From positions 1 through 64,000 of the forward strand of contig MKSW01000033.1 of the NCBI GenBank assembly GCA_001897425.1: a stretch of DNA of 64,000 nt, read 5' to 3'. How positions within the stretch are numbered: position 1 is the stretch's first letter; each line of letters begins with the position of its first letter. Below the pieces are notes generated by a model. That model had not been told where the DNA came from. It saw only the letters and a list, made by a program, of their open reading frames with translations, and did no database searches. The DNA is from Actinobacteria bacterium 69-20 (GTDB taxonomy: Bacteria > Actinomycetota > Actinomycetes > Mycobacteriales > Nakamurellaceae). Shown one piece after another: positions 41,912-50,155 of this stretch. Made by a program: the position numbers and the translations under genes.

Positions 41912-43591
41912 CTACACCGGGCTGACGCCGTGCCGACGGCGGGAGAACGATCGGTCCTTGCCGCGGGCAGCCGCAAGCCGGGCGATGAGCTCGGCGCGCA
42001 GGTCCTCCGGCTCGACGATCGTGTCGACGACCAGTTCGGAGGCCAGCCGGACGACGTCGATGTCCGCGTCGTACTCCGTTCGGAGCCTTTCGACGGTCTC
42101 GTCGCGAACGGCGTCATCGGCGATAGCCGCGAGCTTCTTCGCATACACCGCATTGACGGCGGCCTCGGCCCCCATCACGGCGATCTTCGTGGTGGGCAGA
42201 GCGATGGTGGCGTCGGGGTCGAAACCGGGGCCGGCCATCGCATAGAGCCCGGCGCCGTAGGCCTTTCGCACCACCACGCAGAGTTTCGGGACCGTGGCCT
42301 CGGAGACCGCGGTGATCATCTTCGCGCCGTGCCGGATGATGCCCTGGCGTTCCACCGCGGCGCCCACCATGAACCCGGGCACGTCCGACAGGAACACCAG
42401 CGGGATATTGAACGCGTCGCACAGTTGGATGAAATGCGTTGCCTTGTCGGCAGAGTCGACGAACAGCACGCCGCCGCGGAAGAGCGAGTTGTTGCCGAGG
42501 AAGCCGACCACCTCGCCGTCCAACCGGCCGAAGGCCACGGTGAGCTCGCGCGCCCAGCCGGGGTGGATCTCGAACAGCGAGCCGTCGTCCGCGAGAGCCT
42601 TGATGTACCGCCGCATGTCGAACGCCTGGCGCTCGGAATCGGGCACCAGCGCGCGCAGGTCGCCCTTGCCCGGCCCGGCCGGCTGTGCCCTCGGCGGCTG
42701 TTCGGTGTAGTTGCCCGGGACGTAGGAGAGGTATCGGCGGACGGCCGCGAGCGCCTCGTCCTCGGTTTGCACTAGCAGGTGGCCGACGCCGGAGACGGTG
42801 GTGTGCATCTTCGCGCCGCCCATCTCCTCGAGCGTCGTCTTCTCGCCGGTCACCATCTCGACCATGCGATCCGAGCCCAGGTACATGGACGCGTTGCCGT
42901 CGACCATGATCACGATGTCGCAGAAGGCCGGGATGTAGGCGCCGCCCGCCGCCGACGGCCCGAACAGCGCGCAGACCTGCGGAATCGAGCCGGAGGCGCG
43001 CACCTGGGTGTGGAAGATCTTGCCGGCGCCGCGGCGGCCGGGGAACAGGTCGACCTGGTCGGTGATCCGCGCCCCGGCGGAGTCCACCAGGTAGATCATG
43101 GGAACGCCGGTGGCATAGGCCTTCTCGATGATCCGGATGATCTTCTCGACGGTACGCGCACCCCACGAGCCGGCCTTGACGGTGGAGTCGTTGGCCATCA
43201 GCGCGACCGGCCGGCCGTCGATGCGCGCGGTCCCGGTGATGACACCGTCCGCGGGCAGATCGCCGGCAAGCGCGTTTGCGAACTGGCCGTCCTCGACGAA
43301 GCTGCCCTCGTCGACGAGGAGCGAGATGCGTTGCCGCGCAAAGAGCTTGCCCTTGGCGGCGTTCGCCTGGTGATACTTCAGCGCGCCGCCGGACAGGATC
43401 TGCTCGCGCAGCGCGGCGGCCGAACGCTGGGTCGCCGGTGGGGTCGACGCAGGCGGTGGGGTCGCCGCGGGTCGGGTCGACGGCTGTGGTGCTGGCGCAG
43501 CCCGCGCCTGGGTGTCCGATCCGGATCCGCCGTCGGCACCAACACCGGCATTGGCATCGGAGATGACGCTGTTCTCGGGTGTGGCCGCCAT
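41912..43591 (-). CDS. Acyl-CoA carboxylase beta (carboxyltransferase) subunit
   Basis: 559 residues. After a 70-residue low-complexity N-terminus (Pro/Ala/Thr-rich) comes the crotonase-like carboxyltransferase pair. GPSAAGGAYIPAFCDIVIMV is the first oxyanion region; LFVDSADKATHFIQLCDAFN, IPLVFLSDVPGFMVG and KAYGAGLYAMAGPGF belong to the second half. It transfers CO2 from a biotinylated alpha subunit to an acyl-CoA. With VOC and HMG-CoA lyase genes upstream, a role in branched-chain catabolism (methylcrotonyl-CoA) is likely; propionyl-CoA is an alternative. The alpha subunit is not in the window. Dispersed words at 42106 and 43563. Confidence 0.9.
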   Translation of the reverse strand: MAATPENSVISDANAGVGADGGSGSDTQARAAPAPQPSTRPAATPPPASTPPATQRSAAALREQILSGGALKYHQANAAKGKLFARQRISLLVDEGSFVEDGQFANALAGDLPADGVITGTARIDGRPVALMANDSTVKAGSWGARTVEKIIRIIEKAYATGVPMIYLVDSAGARITDQVDLFPGRRGAGKIFHTQVRASGSIPQVCALFGPSAAGGAYIPAFCDIVIMVDGNASMYLGSDRMVEMVTGEKTTLEEMGGAKMHTTVSGVGHLLVQTEDEALAAVRRYLSYVPGNYTEQPPRAQPAGPGKGDLRALVPDSERQAFDMRRYIKALADDGSLFEIHPGWARELTVAFGRLDGEVVGFLGNNSLFRGGVLFVDSADKATHFIQLCDAFNIPLVFLSDVPGFMVGAAVERQGIIRHGAKMITAVSEATVPKLCVVVRKAYGAGLYAMAGPGFDPDATIALPTTKIAVMGAEAAVNAVYAKKLAAIADDAVRDETVERLRTEYDADIDVVRLASELVVDTIVEPEDLRAELIARLAAARGKDRSFSRRRHGVSPV

Positions 43592-43632
43592 GTCGCCCAC
43601 GCTAGTTCACGCCGCTGCCGGTCCCCGGGGCA

Positions 43633-43986
43633 CTACCGCGGGAGCGGGCTGTAGAAGACGAGGCCGTTGCCCGTGTTGTCGAACGCGACCACGCGTCGCT
43701 CGTGCGCGTCGTTGTAGGGACCCCGCACGACGGCCCCGCCGCTCGCCTCGATCGCCGCGGCGGCCGCATCGACGTCGGCCGTCTTGATGCCGACCACGAC
43801 CTGCCCTGGAACAGGGTGGTCGATCTTCGTCGCGAGCGCGATGGTGACCGAGCCCCCGTCGATCGCCGCGAAATGGGTGCCGTCGCGGAATCTGAGGGGC
43901 ATGCCCAGGGTTTCCGTGTAGAACCGCACCGACTCCTCAATATCGTCGGTGGACAGCACCACCATGCGGACGTCGTGATCGCTCAC
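43633..43986 (-). CDS. VOC/glyoxalase-fold protein
   Basis: 117 residues with one vicinal-oxygen-chelate module pair: MVVLSTDDIEESVRFYTETL, LRFRDGTHFAAIDGGSVTIA and the C-terminal VVAFDNTGNGLVFYSPL. It might be an epimerase, dioxygenase-like or binding protein; metal ligands cannot be assigned with certainty. GTG 43986 has AGGGAG upstream. It lies between the HMG-CoA lyase and carboxylase genes, which hints at a CoA-ester substrate. Confidence 0.8.
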   Translation of the reverse strand: MSDHDVRMVVLSTDDIEESVRFYTETLGMPLRFRDGTHFAAIDGGSVTIALATKIDHPVPGQVVVGIKTADVDAAAAAIEASGGAVVRGPYNDAHERRVVAFDNTGNGLVFYSPLPR

Positions 43987-44069
43987 ATCGGGCTCCCTGT
44001 GCACGTTGTGTTCCCGCGATCACGATAGTCCGGCGGAGCCCGCGGGTTATGACCCGAGCGCCCGAACTG

Positions 44070-45011
44070 TCACATCGCGCCGGACGCAAGCGCCCGGACG
44101 ACGGCCGACGGGCTAGGCCGGCCGAGCAGGCGCGCCATCCACACGCTCGTCGCCACCAGCGCCGGAAGGTCGACACCGTGCTCGATGCCGAGGCCGGTGA
44201 GCGCCCAGACCAGGTCCTCGGTGGCGAGGTTGCCCGTCGCGGACTTCGCATACGGGCAGCCGCCGAGGCCGCCCGCGCTGGCATCGACGGTCGCGACCCC
44301 GAACCGCAGCGCGGCGAGCGTGTTCGCCAGCGCCTGCCCGTAGGTGTCGTGGAAGTGCACGGCCAGCCGATCCGGCCCCACGCCCGCCTCGGCGAACGCG
44401 CCGAGCAGCGCGGAGACCTGCCCGGCCGTCGCGACCCCGATCGTGTCGCCGAGCGACAGCTCGGCGCAGCCGAGGTCCAGCAGCCGCTTGCCGGCTCTAA
44501 CGACGTCATAGGCGGGGACGGGGCCCTCCCACGGGTCGCCGAAGCACATCGACAGGTAGCCCCGCACCCGCATGCCCCGCTCCAGCGCGCCGTCCACCAC
44601 CGGGCGGAACATGTCGAACTGCCGCTCGAACGTGCTGGCCAGGTTCTTGCGCGCGAACGTCTCGGTGGCCGATCCGAAGACGGCGATCTCCGACGCGCCG
44701 GCGGCGACGGCCCGCTGGAAGCCCCGCATGTTCGGCACCAGCACCGGGTAGCGCACGCCGGGCCGCCGGGCGATGGCGGGGAACACCTGCCCCGCGTCGG
44801 CGAGCTGCGGCACCCAGCCGGGGTCAACGAAGCTGGTCGACTCGATCACCGTGAGCCCCGCAGCGCCCAGCCGGTCGATGAACTCGATCTTCGCGGCGGC
44901 GTCGATGGGCTTCGATTCGTTCTGCAGTCCGTCCCGCGGGCCTACCTCAACGATCTGGATCCGCGACGGCAGGTCGGCCGCAGGCACCACATCGGGCAGT
45001 CCCGCTGTCAC
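44070..45011 (-). CDS. Hydroxymethylglutaryl-CoA lyase
   Basis: A 313-residue (beta/alpha)8 enzyme that splits HMG-CoA into acetyl-CoA and acetoacetate, the last step of leucine breakdown. IVEVGPRDGLQNESKPI opens the barrel; SLGDTIGVATAGQV and the catalytic-loop block GLGGCPYAKSATGNLATEDL are diagnostic. GTG 45011 overlaps the stop of the PH-domain gene. The carboxylase beta chain downstream would supply the preceding step. Confidence 0.93.
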   Translation of the reverse strand: MTAGLPDVVPAADLPSRIQIVEVGPRDGLQNESKPIDAAAKIEFIDRLGAAGLTVIESTSFVDPGWVPQLADAGQVFPAIARRPGVRYPVLVPNMRGFQRAVAAGASEIAVFGSATETFARKNLASTFERQFDMFRPVVDGALERGMRVRGYLSMCFGDPWEGPVPAYDVVRAGKRLLDLGCAELSLGDTIGVATAGQVSALLGAFAEAGVGPDRLAVHFHDTYGQALANTLAALRFGVATVDASAGGLGGCPYAKSATGNLATEDLVWALTGLGIEHGVDLPALVATSVWMARLLGRPSPSAVVRALASGAM

Positions 45012-45592
45012 CGCCCACTCGCCTCCGGCTGATCCTCGCCGGAGGGCCTGTTCGTCATGCGCGTGTCGCCGAGGTCCGGGTCGGGGAACCGGTCGCGGTC
45101 GTCCGAGATCAACTGGTTCAGCGTGCCCTGGATGTGGCTGAGCGACGCGACGTTGGAGAACTCGAGCGGCTCGTCGGCCGCCGAGTCGACGATGAGCGTG
45201 CCGTAGCCGAAGATGCGGCCCCAGAACGTCACGATCGTCTCGATGTTCTGCACCCGGATCAGCGGGATCTGATGCTGGCGCCGGTGCAGGATCCCGGTGC
45301 GGAAGAAGACGTGCGCGGTGGTCAGCACGAAATGCTCGGTGGCCCAGCGCAGGTACGGGACGAGGCAGAGCGCGACGAACAGCACCGCCGCCACGGCGGA
45401 CACCGCCAGATACCACCAGCGGTGTGTGGTGAGGCCGGTGTCGTCCCACTTGCCGATCCACACGATCATGAAGGCCAAGGCCGCCACGATCGCCAGGAAC
45501 AGCACGGTGGGGAAGACCAGCACCTTCCAGTGCGGATGCTTGTGCACCACGACGCGCTCGCCGCGGGACATGAGACCGTCGGGAAAGGCCAT
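45008..45592 (-). CDS. Membrane PH-domain protein (Rv3278c-like)
   Basis: 194 residues. Two membrane segments (VLVFPTVLFLAIVAALAFMI and WYLAVSAVAAVLFVALCLVP) are followed by a bacterial PH domain: FVLTTAHVFFRTGILHRRQH, QIPLIRVQNIETIVTFWGRI, FGYGTLIVDSAADEPLEF. Function unknown. A homologue sits beside purK and the GtrA gene in M. tuberculosis as I recall; here the two-component system and carboxylase genes separate them. Confidence 0.88.
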   Translation of the reverse strand: MAFPDGLMSRGERVVVHKHPHWKVLVFPTVLFLAIVAALAFMIVWIGKWDDTGLTTHRWWYLAVSAVAAVLFVALCLVPYLRWATEHFVLTTAHVFFRTGILHRRQHQIPLIRVQNIETIVTFWGRIFGYGTLIVDSAADEPLEFSNVASLSHIQGTLNQLISDDRDRFPDPDLGDTRMTNRPSGEDQPEASGR

Positions 45593-45703
45593 GGGATCTC
45601 CTGCTGACCTCGGGCGGATCGCCGACGGATCGTCGACTCGAGCCTCACGCTACCGTCCGGGGCCGTCGCCGGAGAAGAGCCGGGAAACTGGCACGATGTC
45701 CGC

Positions 45704-46285
45704 ATGAGCGCGCACCCGGATCCGATCGCGGCCGCCGAATCTGTCGGCGAATCCGTCGGCGAATCCGTCGGCGCGTCCGCTGCACCGCCGCGAGCGCGAG
45801 TCCGGTTGCCGTTCGCCGCGCTCATCGCTCCGCTGGTGACCCTGTTCTGTGTGCTGCCACTGGCGACCGCAGGAGGTGCGTGGGCGGTGGCGTTCCTGCT
45901 GCCGATCACCGTGTTGGTGCTGGTGGCGGCCGGTGGCACCACGGCGACTTCGCGGGGTCTGTCGACCCGGTGGTGGAACGGGCGCCGCCGGATCCCGTGG
46001 GATCAGCTGGACCGCCTCGAGTTTCCGGGGTCGCGGTGGGCGGTCGCCGTCACCCACTCGGGCCTGCGCCTGACCCTGCCGGGCGTGCGGCCGAAGGACC
46101 TCCCTGGCCTGGTGCGCGCGGCGGGCGGGCGGCTATTCCTGCAGCGGCCCGCTCTCGGCGACACTGTCGGCGGCGCCGCTGGGGTCGACAGCACCGGGGC
46201 CGACAGCACCGTTGCCGAGAACACCGTCACGGCCCAGCCCGAGAACGTCGTCATCGACGAGATTTCCGGCACCGACCCCGCGTAG
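45704..46285 (+). CDS. cfp6: Low-molecular-weight antigen CFP-6-like PH-domain protein
   Basis: 193 residues. Two membrane segments at about 35-80 and a short PH6-type domain: RGLSTRWWNGRRRIPWDQLD, RLEFPGSRWAVAVTHSGLRL. An ESVGESVGESVG repeat stands near the N-terminus. The last 50 residues are a Thr/Val/Asp-rich tail that overlaps the opposing tetR gene by 153 bp. Its nearness to an lppZ-like gene supports the CFP-6 identification. The word at 46243 lies in the tail (ENVVID). Confidence 0.8.
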   Translation: MSAHPDPIAAAESVGESVGESVGASAAPPRARVRLPFAALIAPLVTLFCVLPLATAGGAWAVAFLLPITVLVLVAAGGTTATSRGLSTRWWNGRRRIPWDQLDRLEFPGSRWAVAVTHSGLRLTLPGVRPKDLPGLVRAAGGRLFLQRPALGDTVGGAAGVDSTGADSTVAENTVTAQPENVVIDEISGTDPA

Positions 46286-46852
46286 CACGAAATCGGTGCA
46301 CACGCTGATCGCATGATCGAGCGCGTCCCCGGTGAGCCCCACGGTGAATCGCGCGGCGGTAATCGACGAGATCATCATCGATACGGTCGGCACGTCCTGC
46401 TCGGGGATGTCACCCGCGGCGATCGCGTCCGTCAGAGTGCCTTGCAGGGTCTCCATCATCGGGGCGATGTGCTCCCGGATGCGAGCGCGGCCCTCCGCCG
46501 ACAGCGCGGTCCCGATTCCGGCCATGCGAGTGTGGTGCCCGGCGAGCTCGGTCATCTGCATGCGCAGGAAGGTCCGCAGCTTCGCCAGCGGGGCGTCGTC
46601 GTCGGCCATCGCGGCCCGCAGACGGACCAGGTAACGCTCCGTCGCGTCATCCGCCATGGCGAGCAGCACGGATTCCTTGTCCGGAAAGTGGTTGTACACG
46701 GCCGTGCGGCCGACACCGGCTGCGGCAGCAACGTCCGCGAGCGTCACAGTGTCGTATCCCTGTTCGACGATGAGCTGCATCATCGACTCGAACAACCGCT
46801 GGCGGACCTGATCGCGGTGGTCGGCGAGCGAGCTCCCGATAATCTTCGGCAC
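46133..46852 (-). CDS. TetR-family regulator
   Basis: 239 residues. The helix-turn-helix is TVTLADVAAAAGVGRTAVYN followed by HFPDKESVLLAMAD. The C-terminal domain is helical; its last 45 residues (after FVLRGVGAG) are Gly/Asp-rich and lie in the overlap with the cfp6-like gene. The targets are unknown. The natural family end is near residue 190, so the overlapping tail may be a recent extension. Confidence 0.88.
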   Translation of the reverse strand: MPKIIGSSLADHRDQVRQRLFESMMQLIVEQGYDTVTLADVAAAAGVGRTAVYNHFPDKESVLLAMADDATERYLVRLRAAMADDDAPLAKLRTFLRMQMTELAGHHTRMAGIGTALSAEGRARIREHIAPMMETLQGTLTDAIAAGDIPEQDVPTVSMMISSITAARFTVGLTGDALDHAISVCTDFVLRGVGAGNLVDDDVLGLGRDGVLGNGAVGPGAVDPSGAADSVAESGPLQE

Positions 46853-47166
46853 GCGCCTATTCTGACACCTCGGCGCTATGCCGGCATCACCATTGGGGCT
46901 GTGTCTTATGGGGGTCTTGGGGCCGTGTCCTTGGTCATCCGCTCCGTCATCGCTTCGGCTACCGCTGTGGTCGGCTCTGCCGTCATCTCGGTCGACACGG
47001 CAGGCGCCACGGCAGGCGCCGCTGCGACCGCCGCCGTGGGACGTGCCGCGGACCGGCGATTCGCCACGTACGGTGGAACGCGATGATCACGCGCCGCCGC
47101 ATCCGCGCAGTGGGGCGCCCCGGGCCGGCAGCGGAGCGCCGTCGCGGCCGAGCACCGTCACCGCGT
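46853..47166 (+). other. 314-bp intergenic stretch, no gene recognised
   Basis: Between the divergent tetR and lppZ-like genes. A GTG-started frame of about 60 codons ending at 47086 is hydrophobic and Ala/Val-rich (IASATAVVGSAVISVDTAG), but has no ribosome site or known relatives. Direct repeats of GGCAGGCGCC occur near 47000. I see no clear operator. Confidence 0.5.
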
Positions 47167-48576
47167 ATGACGACGCCGGCCGCGTGTCTGCTGAGCTGCG
47201 TGGTCGCGGCCTGGGCGCTGGCGGGCTGCGCCTCCTTCCCCGATTCCCCGGCGGACTTCTCCGTCCAGCCGCATCTCACCCCGAACGTCGCGAGTGTGGT
47301 GCCGCCGACGCCGGTGGCTGCAACGGGAACGACGTCATCGGAGGGCGGAGCCCCGACGCAGCCGGACGGCGGCGGCCAGGCGACCACCCGCACGCCCGAC
47401 ACCACACGCACTACCGGCACCACGGCACCGACCGAGCCCCCGGCGGGCGGCACCGAGGCGTCCGATCCGTGCGCGCCACCCGCGTTGCCGGTGGTGGCCG
47501 TGTGCCTCGACGATCCGTGGGGTCTCGCGCCGCTGCCGGACGGCCAGTCCGCGTTGGTCGGTGAGCGGACGAGCGGGCGGATCCTCACGGTGGCGGCCGG
47601 GCAGCAGCCGCGGCTGGTCGCGACGATCGCCGGCGTGGACGCGTCGCGCGGCGGCGGGCTGCTGGGGATCGCGCTGTCGCCGTACTACGTCGAGGATTCG
47701 CTGGTCTATGCCTATGTGACGACGGCGACCGACGCGCGGATCGTGCGCATCGCGCCGAAGGGCGAGCCGAAGGTGATCGTGAGCGGGCTGCCGGCCGGCG
47801 GCGCGCATCCGGGCGGTGCCATCGCCTTCGGCTCGGACGGGCTGCTGTATGTCGCGACGGGGAGCGGTGACGGCGGCGGGTCGGGCGGGGCGGGGTCGAG
47901 CGGCGGCGGGTCGAGCGCCGGCGGGTCGGGCGGCGGTAAGTCGGGCGCCGGCGGGTCGGGCGCGGCAGGCTCCGCGGAGGCGCTGTCCGTGCTCAGGTTC
48001 GACACCTTCGGCAAGCCGGCCGGTGCAGGCGCGCGGGCCACCACGAGCACTCCCGGCGACGCGAAAACCGCTGTAGTCGCAACGGGTTTCGCCGACCCGA
48101 CCGGGATCTGCCCGATTCCGGGGGGGCGGATCGCCGTCGTCGACCACCGCGGCACCGGCGACGCTTTGATCCTCGTCCGGGACGGTGCGGACTACCGGAC
48201 ACTGGCCGACGGCGACACGCTCTGGACCTTCGGCGTCGGTGACGGCGGCGCGTCCGACTGCGCCGTGTCGGACGGGGCGCTACTGGCGACCGGACGCACG
48301 ACGCAGCGCGTGACGCGCATCCAGATGCGTTCCGGCGGCGGGTTCAGCGGCGAGCCGGAGGCGCTTCTCGACCGGGAATACGGACTGCTGCGCACCGTCG
48401 TCACCGGCCCGGGTGAGCAGGCCTGGCTGACAACCGCCAATCGGCCCGCCGGGATCGGATATGACGGCGCCGCACGCGATCCGGGCCCCGCACCTCCGCG
48501 CACACCAGGCCCGTCCGACGACCGGGTGATCGTTCTGCCGCCCGGCGGTGGCGGTGGCGACGGCGGGGTGGACTGA
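47167..48576 (+). CDS. lppZ: LppZ-like lipoprotein, soluble glucose-dehydrogenase fold
   Basis: 469 residues. The signal peptide MTTPAACLLSCVVAAWALAG ends in a lipobox with Cys at residue 21. A Thr/Pro-rich linker leads to a six-bladed propeller related to PQQ sugar dehydrogenases: DDPWGLAPLPDGQSALVGER, GGGLLGIALSPYYVEDSLVY, GAIAFGSDGLLYVATGSGDG. A Gly/Ser repeat (GGSGGAGSSGGGSSAGGSGG) interrupts one blade region. Catalytic PQQ residues are not clear, so it may be structural or binding. ATG 47167 puts the signal peptide at the start; ATG 47083 is further upstream. Confidence 0.85.
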   Translation: MTTPAACLLSCVVAAWALAGCASFPDSPADFSVQPHLTPNVASVVPPTPVAATGTTSSEGGAPTQPDGGGQATTRTPDTTRTTGTTAPTEPPAGGTEASDPCAPPALPVVAVCLDDPWGLAPLPDGQSALVGERTSGRILTVAAGQQPRLVATIAGVDASRGGGLLGIALSPYYVEDSLVYAYVTTATDARIVRIAPKGEPKVIVSGLPAGGAHPGGAIAFGSDGLLYVATGSGDGGGSGGAGSSGGGSSAGGSGGGKSGAGGSGAAGSAEALSVLRFDTFGKPAGAGARATTSTPGDAKTAVVATGFADPTGICPIPGGRIAVVDHRGTGDALILVRDGADYRTLADGDTLWTFGVGDGGASDCAVSDGALLATGRTTQRVTRIQMRSGGGFSGEPEALLDREYGLLRTVVTGPGEQAWLTTANRPAGIGYDGAARDPGPAPPRTPGPSDDRVIVLPPGGGGGDGGVD

Positions 48577-48629
48577 CCGGGTCGTCGCCGTCGTCTTCCC
48601 GTGCCCTGCCGGTCTGCGACGATGTCCCG

Positions 48630-49580
48630 GTGACCATCGCGCGCAGGCCGGCCGTGACCGTGGTGATCAATCCCGCCGCCGGACGCGGTGCCGCTATCGG
48701 CCTGGGGGAACGGGCCGCACGTGCGCTGGCGCTCGGCGCCGACGTCACGGTCCTGCGGCCATCCGGCGGGGCTGCCGGGTCGCTCGACGCGCTGCGCGCC
48801 GCGGCCCGGGCCGTGCCCGACGCGGTGGTGGTATGCGGCGGGGACGGCATCGTGCACCTGGCGGCCAATGTGCTGGCCGGCGGGCACGTCCCGCTGGCGG
48901 TGATCCCCGCGGGCAGTGGCAACGACACCGCGACCGCGCTCGGCATGTCCGGTGACGCGGAGCGCGCCGCCGCGCAGGTGCTTGCCGCGCTGACCGCCGG
49001 TTCGTTTCGACGTATCGATGTCGGGCGATGCGACGGCCCGGAGCTGCTCGCCGGAACGCCGCGCGCCTTCGTGGGGCTGGTGTACGCCGGTTTCGATTCG
49101 ATCGTCAACGATCTCGCCAACCGCCTGCGCTGGCCGCGCGGCGCAGCACGGTACAACTTTGCGCTGGCGATCGAGACCGCGCGGTTGCGCGCCCGAACGT
49201 TCGAGATCGCCGAGGCAGGACGACTCTGGCGCGTGCCCGCGACGTTGATCGCCGTCGGCAATGGCTCGCACTACGGCGGCGGCAAGTGGATCGCACCGCA
49301 CGCCCACTGGGACGACGGGCTTCTGGGGATGACGGTGATCGGTCCGGTCTCGCGATGGACACTGGCGCGCCTCGCGCCCACGCTGCCGCACGCCGGTCAC
49401 GCGACGCACCCGCGAGTGCTGCTGCGATCCGTGCGTGAAGTCATTGTCGACGCACCGCATGACCGAGGCGTGGTTGCTTACGCCGATGGGGAGCGGGTCG
49501 GGCCGTTACCGCTGCGGGTATGGACCGAGCCGGCCGGCCTGCTCGTCGTCGCCCCGGCAGCACCGCACCCCCGGCCGTAA
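48630..49580 (+). CDS. Diacylglycerol kinase catalytic-domain lipid kinase
   Basis: 316 residues. VTVVINPAAGRGAAIGLG, the nucleotide-binding VCGGDGIVHLAANVLAGG and VIPAGSGNDTATALGMSG are the DAGK family signature. The second domain has VGNGSHYGGGKWIAPHA and DDGLLGMTVIGPV. It phosphorylates diacylglycerol or a similar lipid at the membrane. GTG 48630 follows lppZ by 54 bp. Confidence 0.9.
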   Translation: MTIARRPAVTVVINPAAGRGAAIGLGERAARALALGADVTVLRPSGGAAGSLDALRAAARAVPDAVVVCGGDGIVHLAANVLAGGHVPLAVIPAGSGNDTATALGMSGDAERAAAQVLAALTAGSFRRIDVGRCDGPELLAGTPRAFVGLVYAGFDSIVNDLANRLRWPRGAARYNFALAIETARLRARTFEIAEAGRLWRVPATLIAVGNGSHYGGGKWIAPHAHWDDGLLGMTVIGPVSRWTLARLAPTLPHAGHATHPRVLLRSVREVIVDAPHDRGVVAYADGERVGPLPLRVWTEPAGLLVVAPAAPHPRP

Positions 49581-49801
49581 CCGAGGACGCGTCATCCTGC
49601 GCAATCCCGGCTCCGGACGGCGGCCCGGAGCCGGGTGGAGGCCCGGAGCCGGGTGCGGCATTCGGCGATCGGTGCGCGGTAAGTTCCCCGTCATAGGAGG
49701 CGGCGCGGCGGTTCCACTCGCCAGCGCCGTCCGACTGTGCATCCACCGTGCATGACACCGTCGGAGCGAACCACGACACGCTGGCCCTGCCTCCGCCTGG
49801 A

Positions 49802-49914
49802 GTGTGTATAGGACCGGGACATTTCGGGCATCCTGCTGCTGGATGCACACTCCCAAAAGAGTAAAGTGTGAATGCTGCAGCAATCTGTCGCATTTGTCCC
49901 TGTTCTATGCACAC
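49802..49914. repeat. Pair C of 49-bp dispersed repeat, head to head
   Basis: Forward unit 49802-49850 and inverted unit 49866-49914 with a 15-base spacer (TCCCAAAAGAGTAAA). The forward unit contains a compact inner hairpin GCATCC-TGCTGCT-GGATGC next to its CACAC end. The inverted unit carries AATGCTGCAGCAA and GTCGCATTTGTCCC like the inverted units of A and B. Confidence 0.9.
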
Positions 49915-50000
49915 CCCAACGTGCGGTGCCACGTCCGCGAACCGACCACGCGCGACTCCATTGGCGCGAATCGCGGCACCCTGCCCGTGCCCAGCCTGGG

Positions 50001-50049
50001 GTGTGAGTAAAACCGGGCCATTTCGGGCATCCTGCTGCTAGACTCACAC
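50001..50049. repeat. Single unit D of 49-bp dispersed repeat
   Basis: GTGTGAGT at the left and ACTCACAC at the right are perfect complements, and the pairing extends outward by CTGGG/CCCAG. The interior resembles pair C (GGGCATCCTGCTGCT). It is the only unit without a partner nearby; the next unit is 87 bp away. Confidence 0.88.
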
Positions 50050-50155
50050 CCCAGCGTGTGGGTCGGCGTGCCGGGCGCTCCGGACACCGCTTCCGGAGCG
50101 GAGACAGGCAGCGAAGTCAGCCAGCGGCGACAGGCAGCGAAGTCAGGCAACGGTG

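Larger units (their letters stand above)
49581..50155. other. 575-bp intergenic stretch between convergent genes with three 49-bp repeat units
   Basis: The left 220 bases show a short GC-rich direct repeat, GGCCCGGAGCCGGGTG, at about 49621-49653, with no gene. The rest contains repeat pair C and single unit D. No coding sequence is recognised, and the ORFs crossing it translate the repeats. Confidence 0.7.

Noticed and set aside
46902-47086. Small hydrophobic ORF before lppZ
   Set aside because: Ala/Val-rich but no ribosome site, no known family and low-complexity DNA; it is noted in the intergenic entry only.
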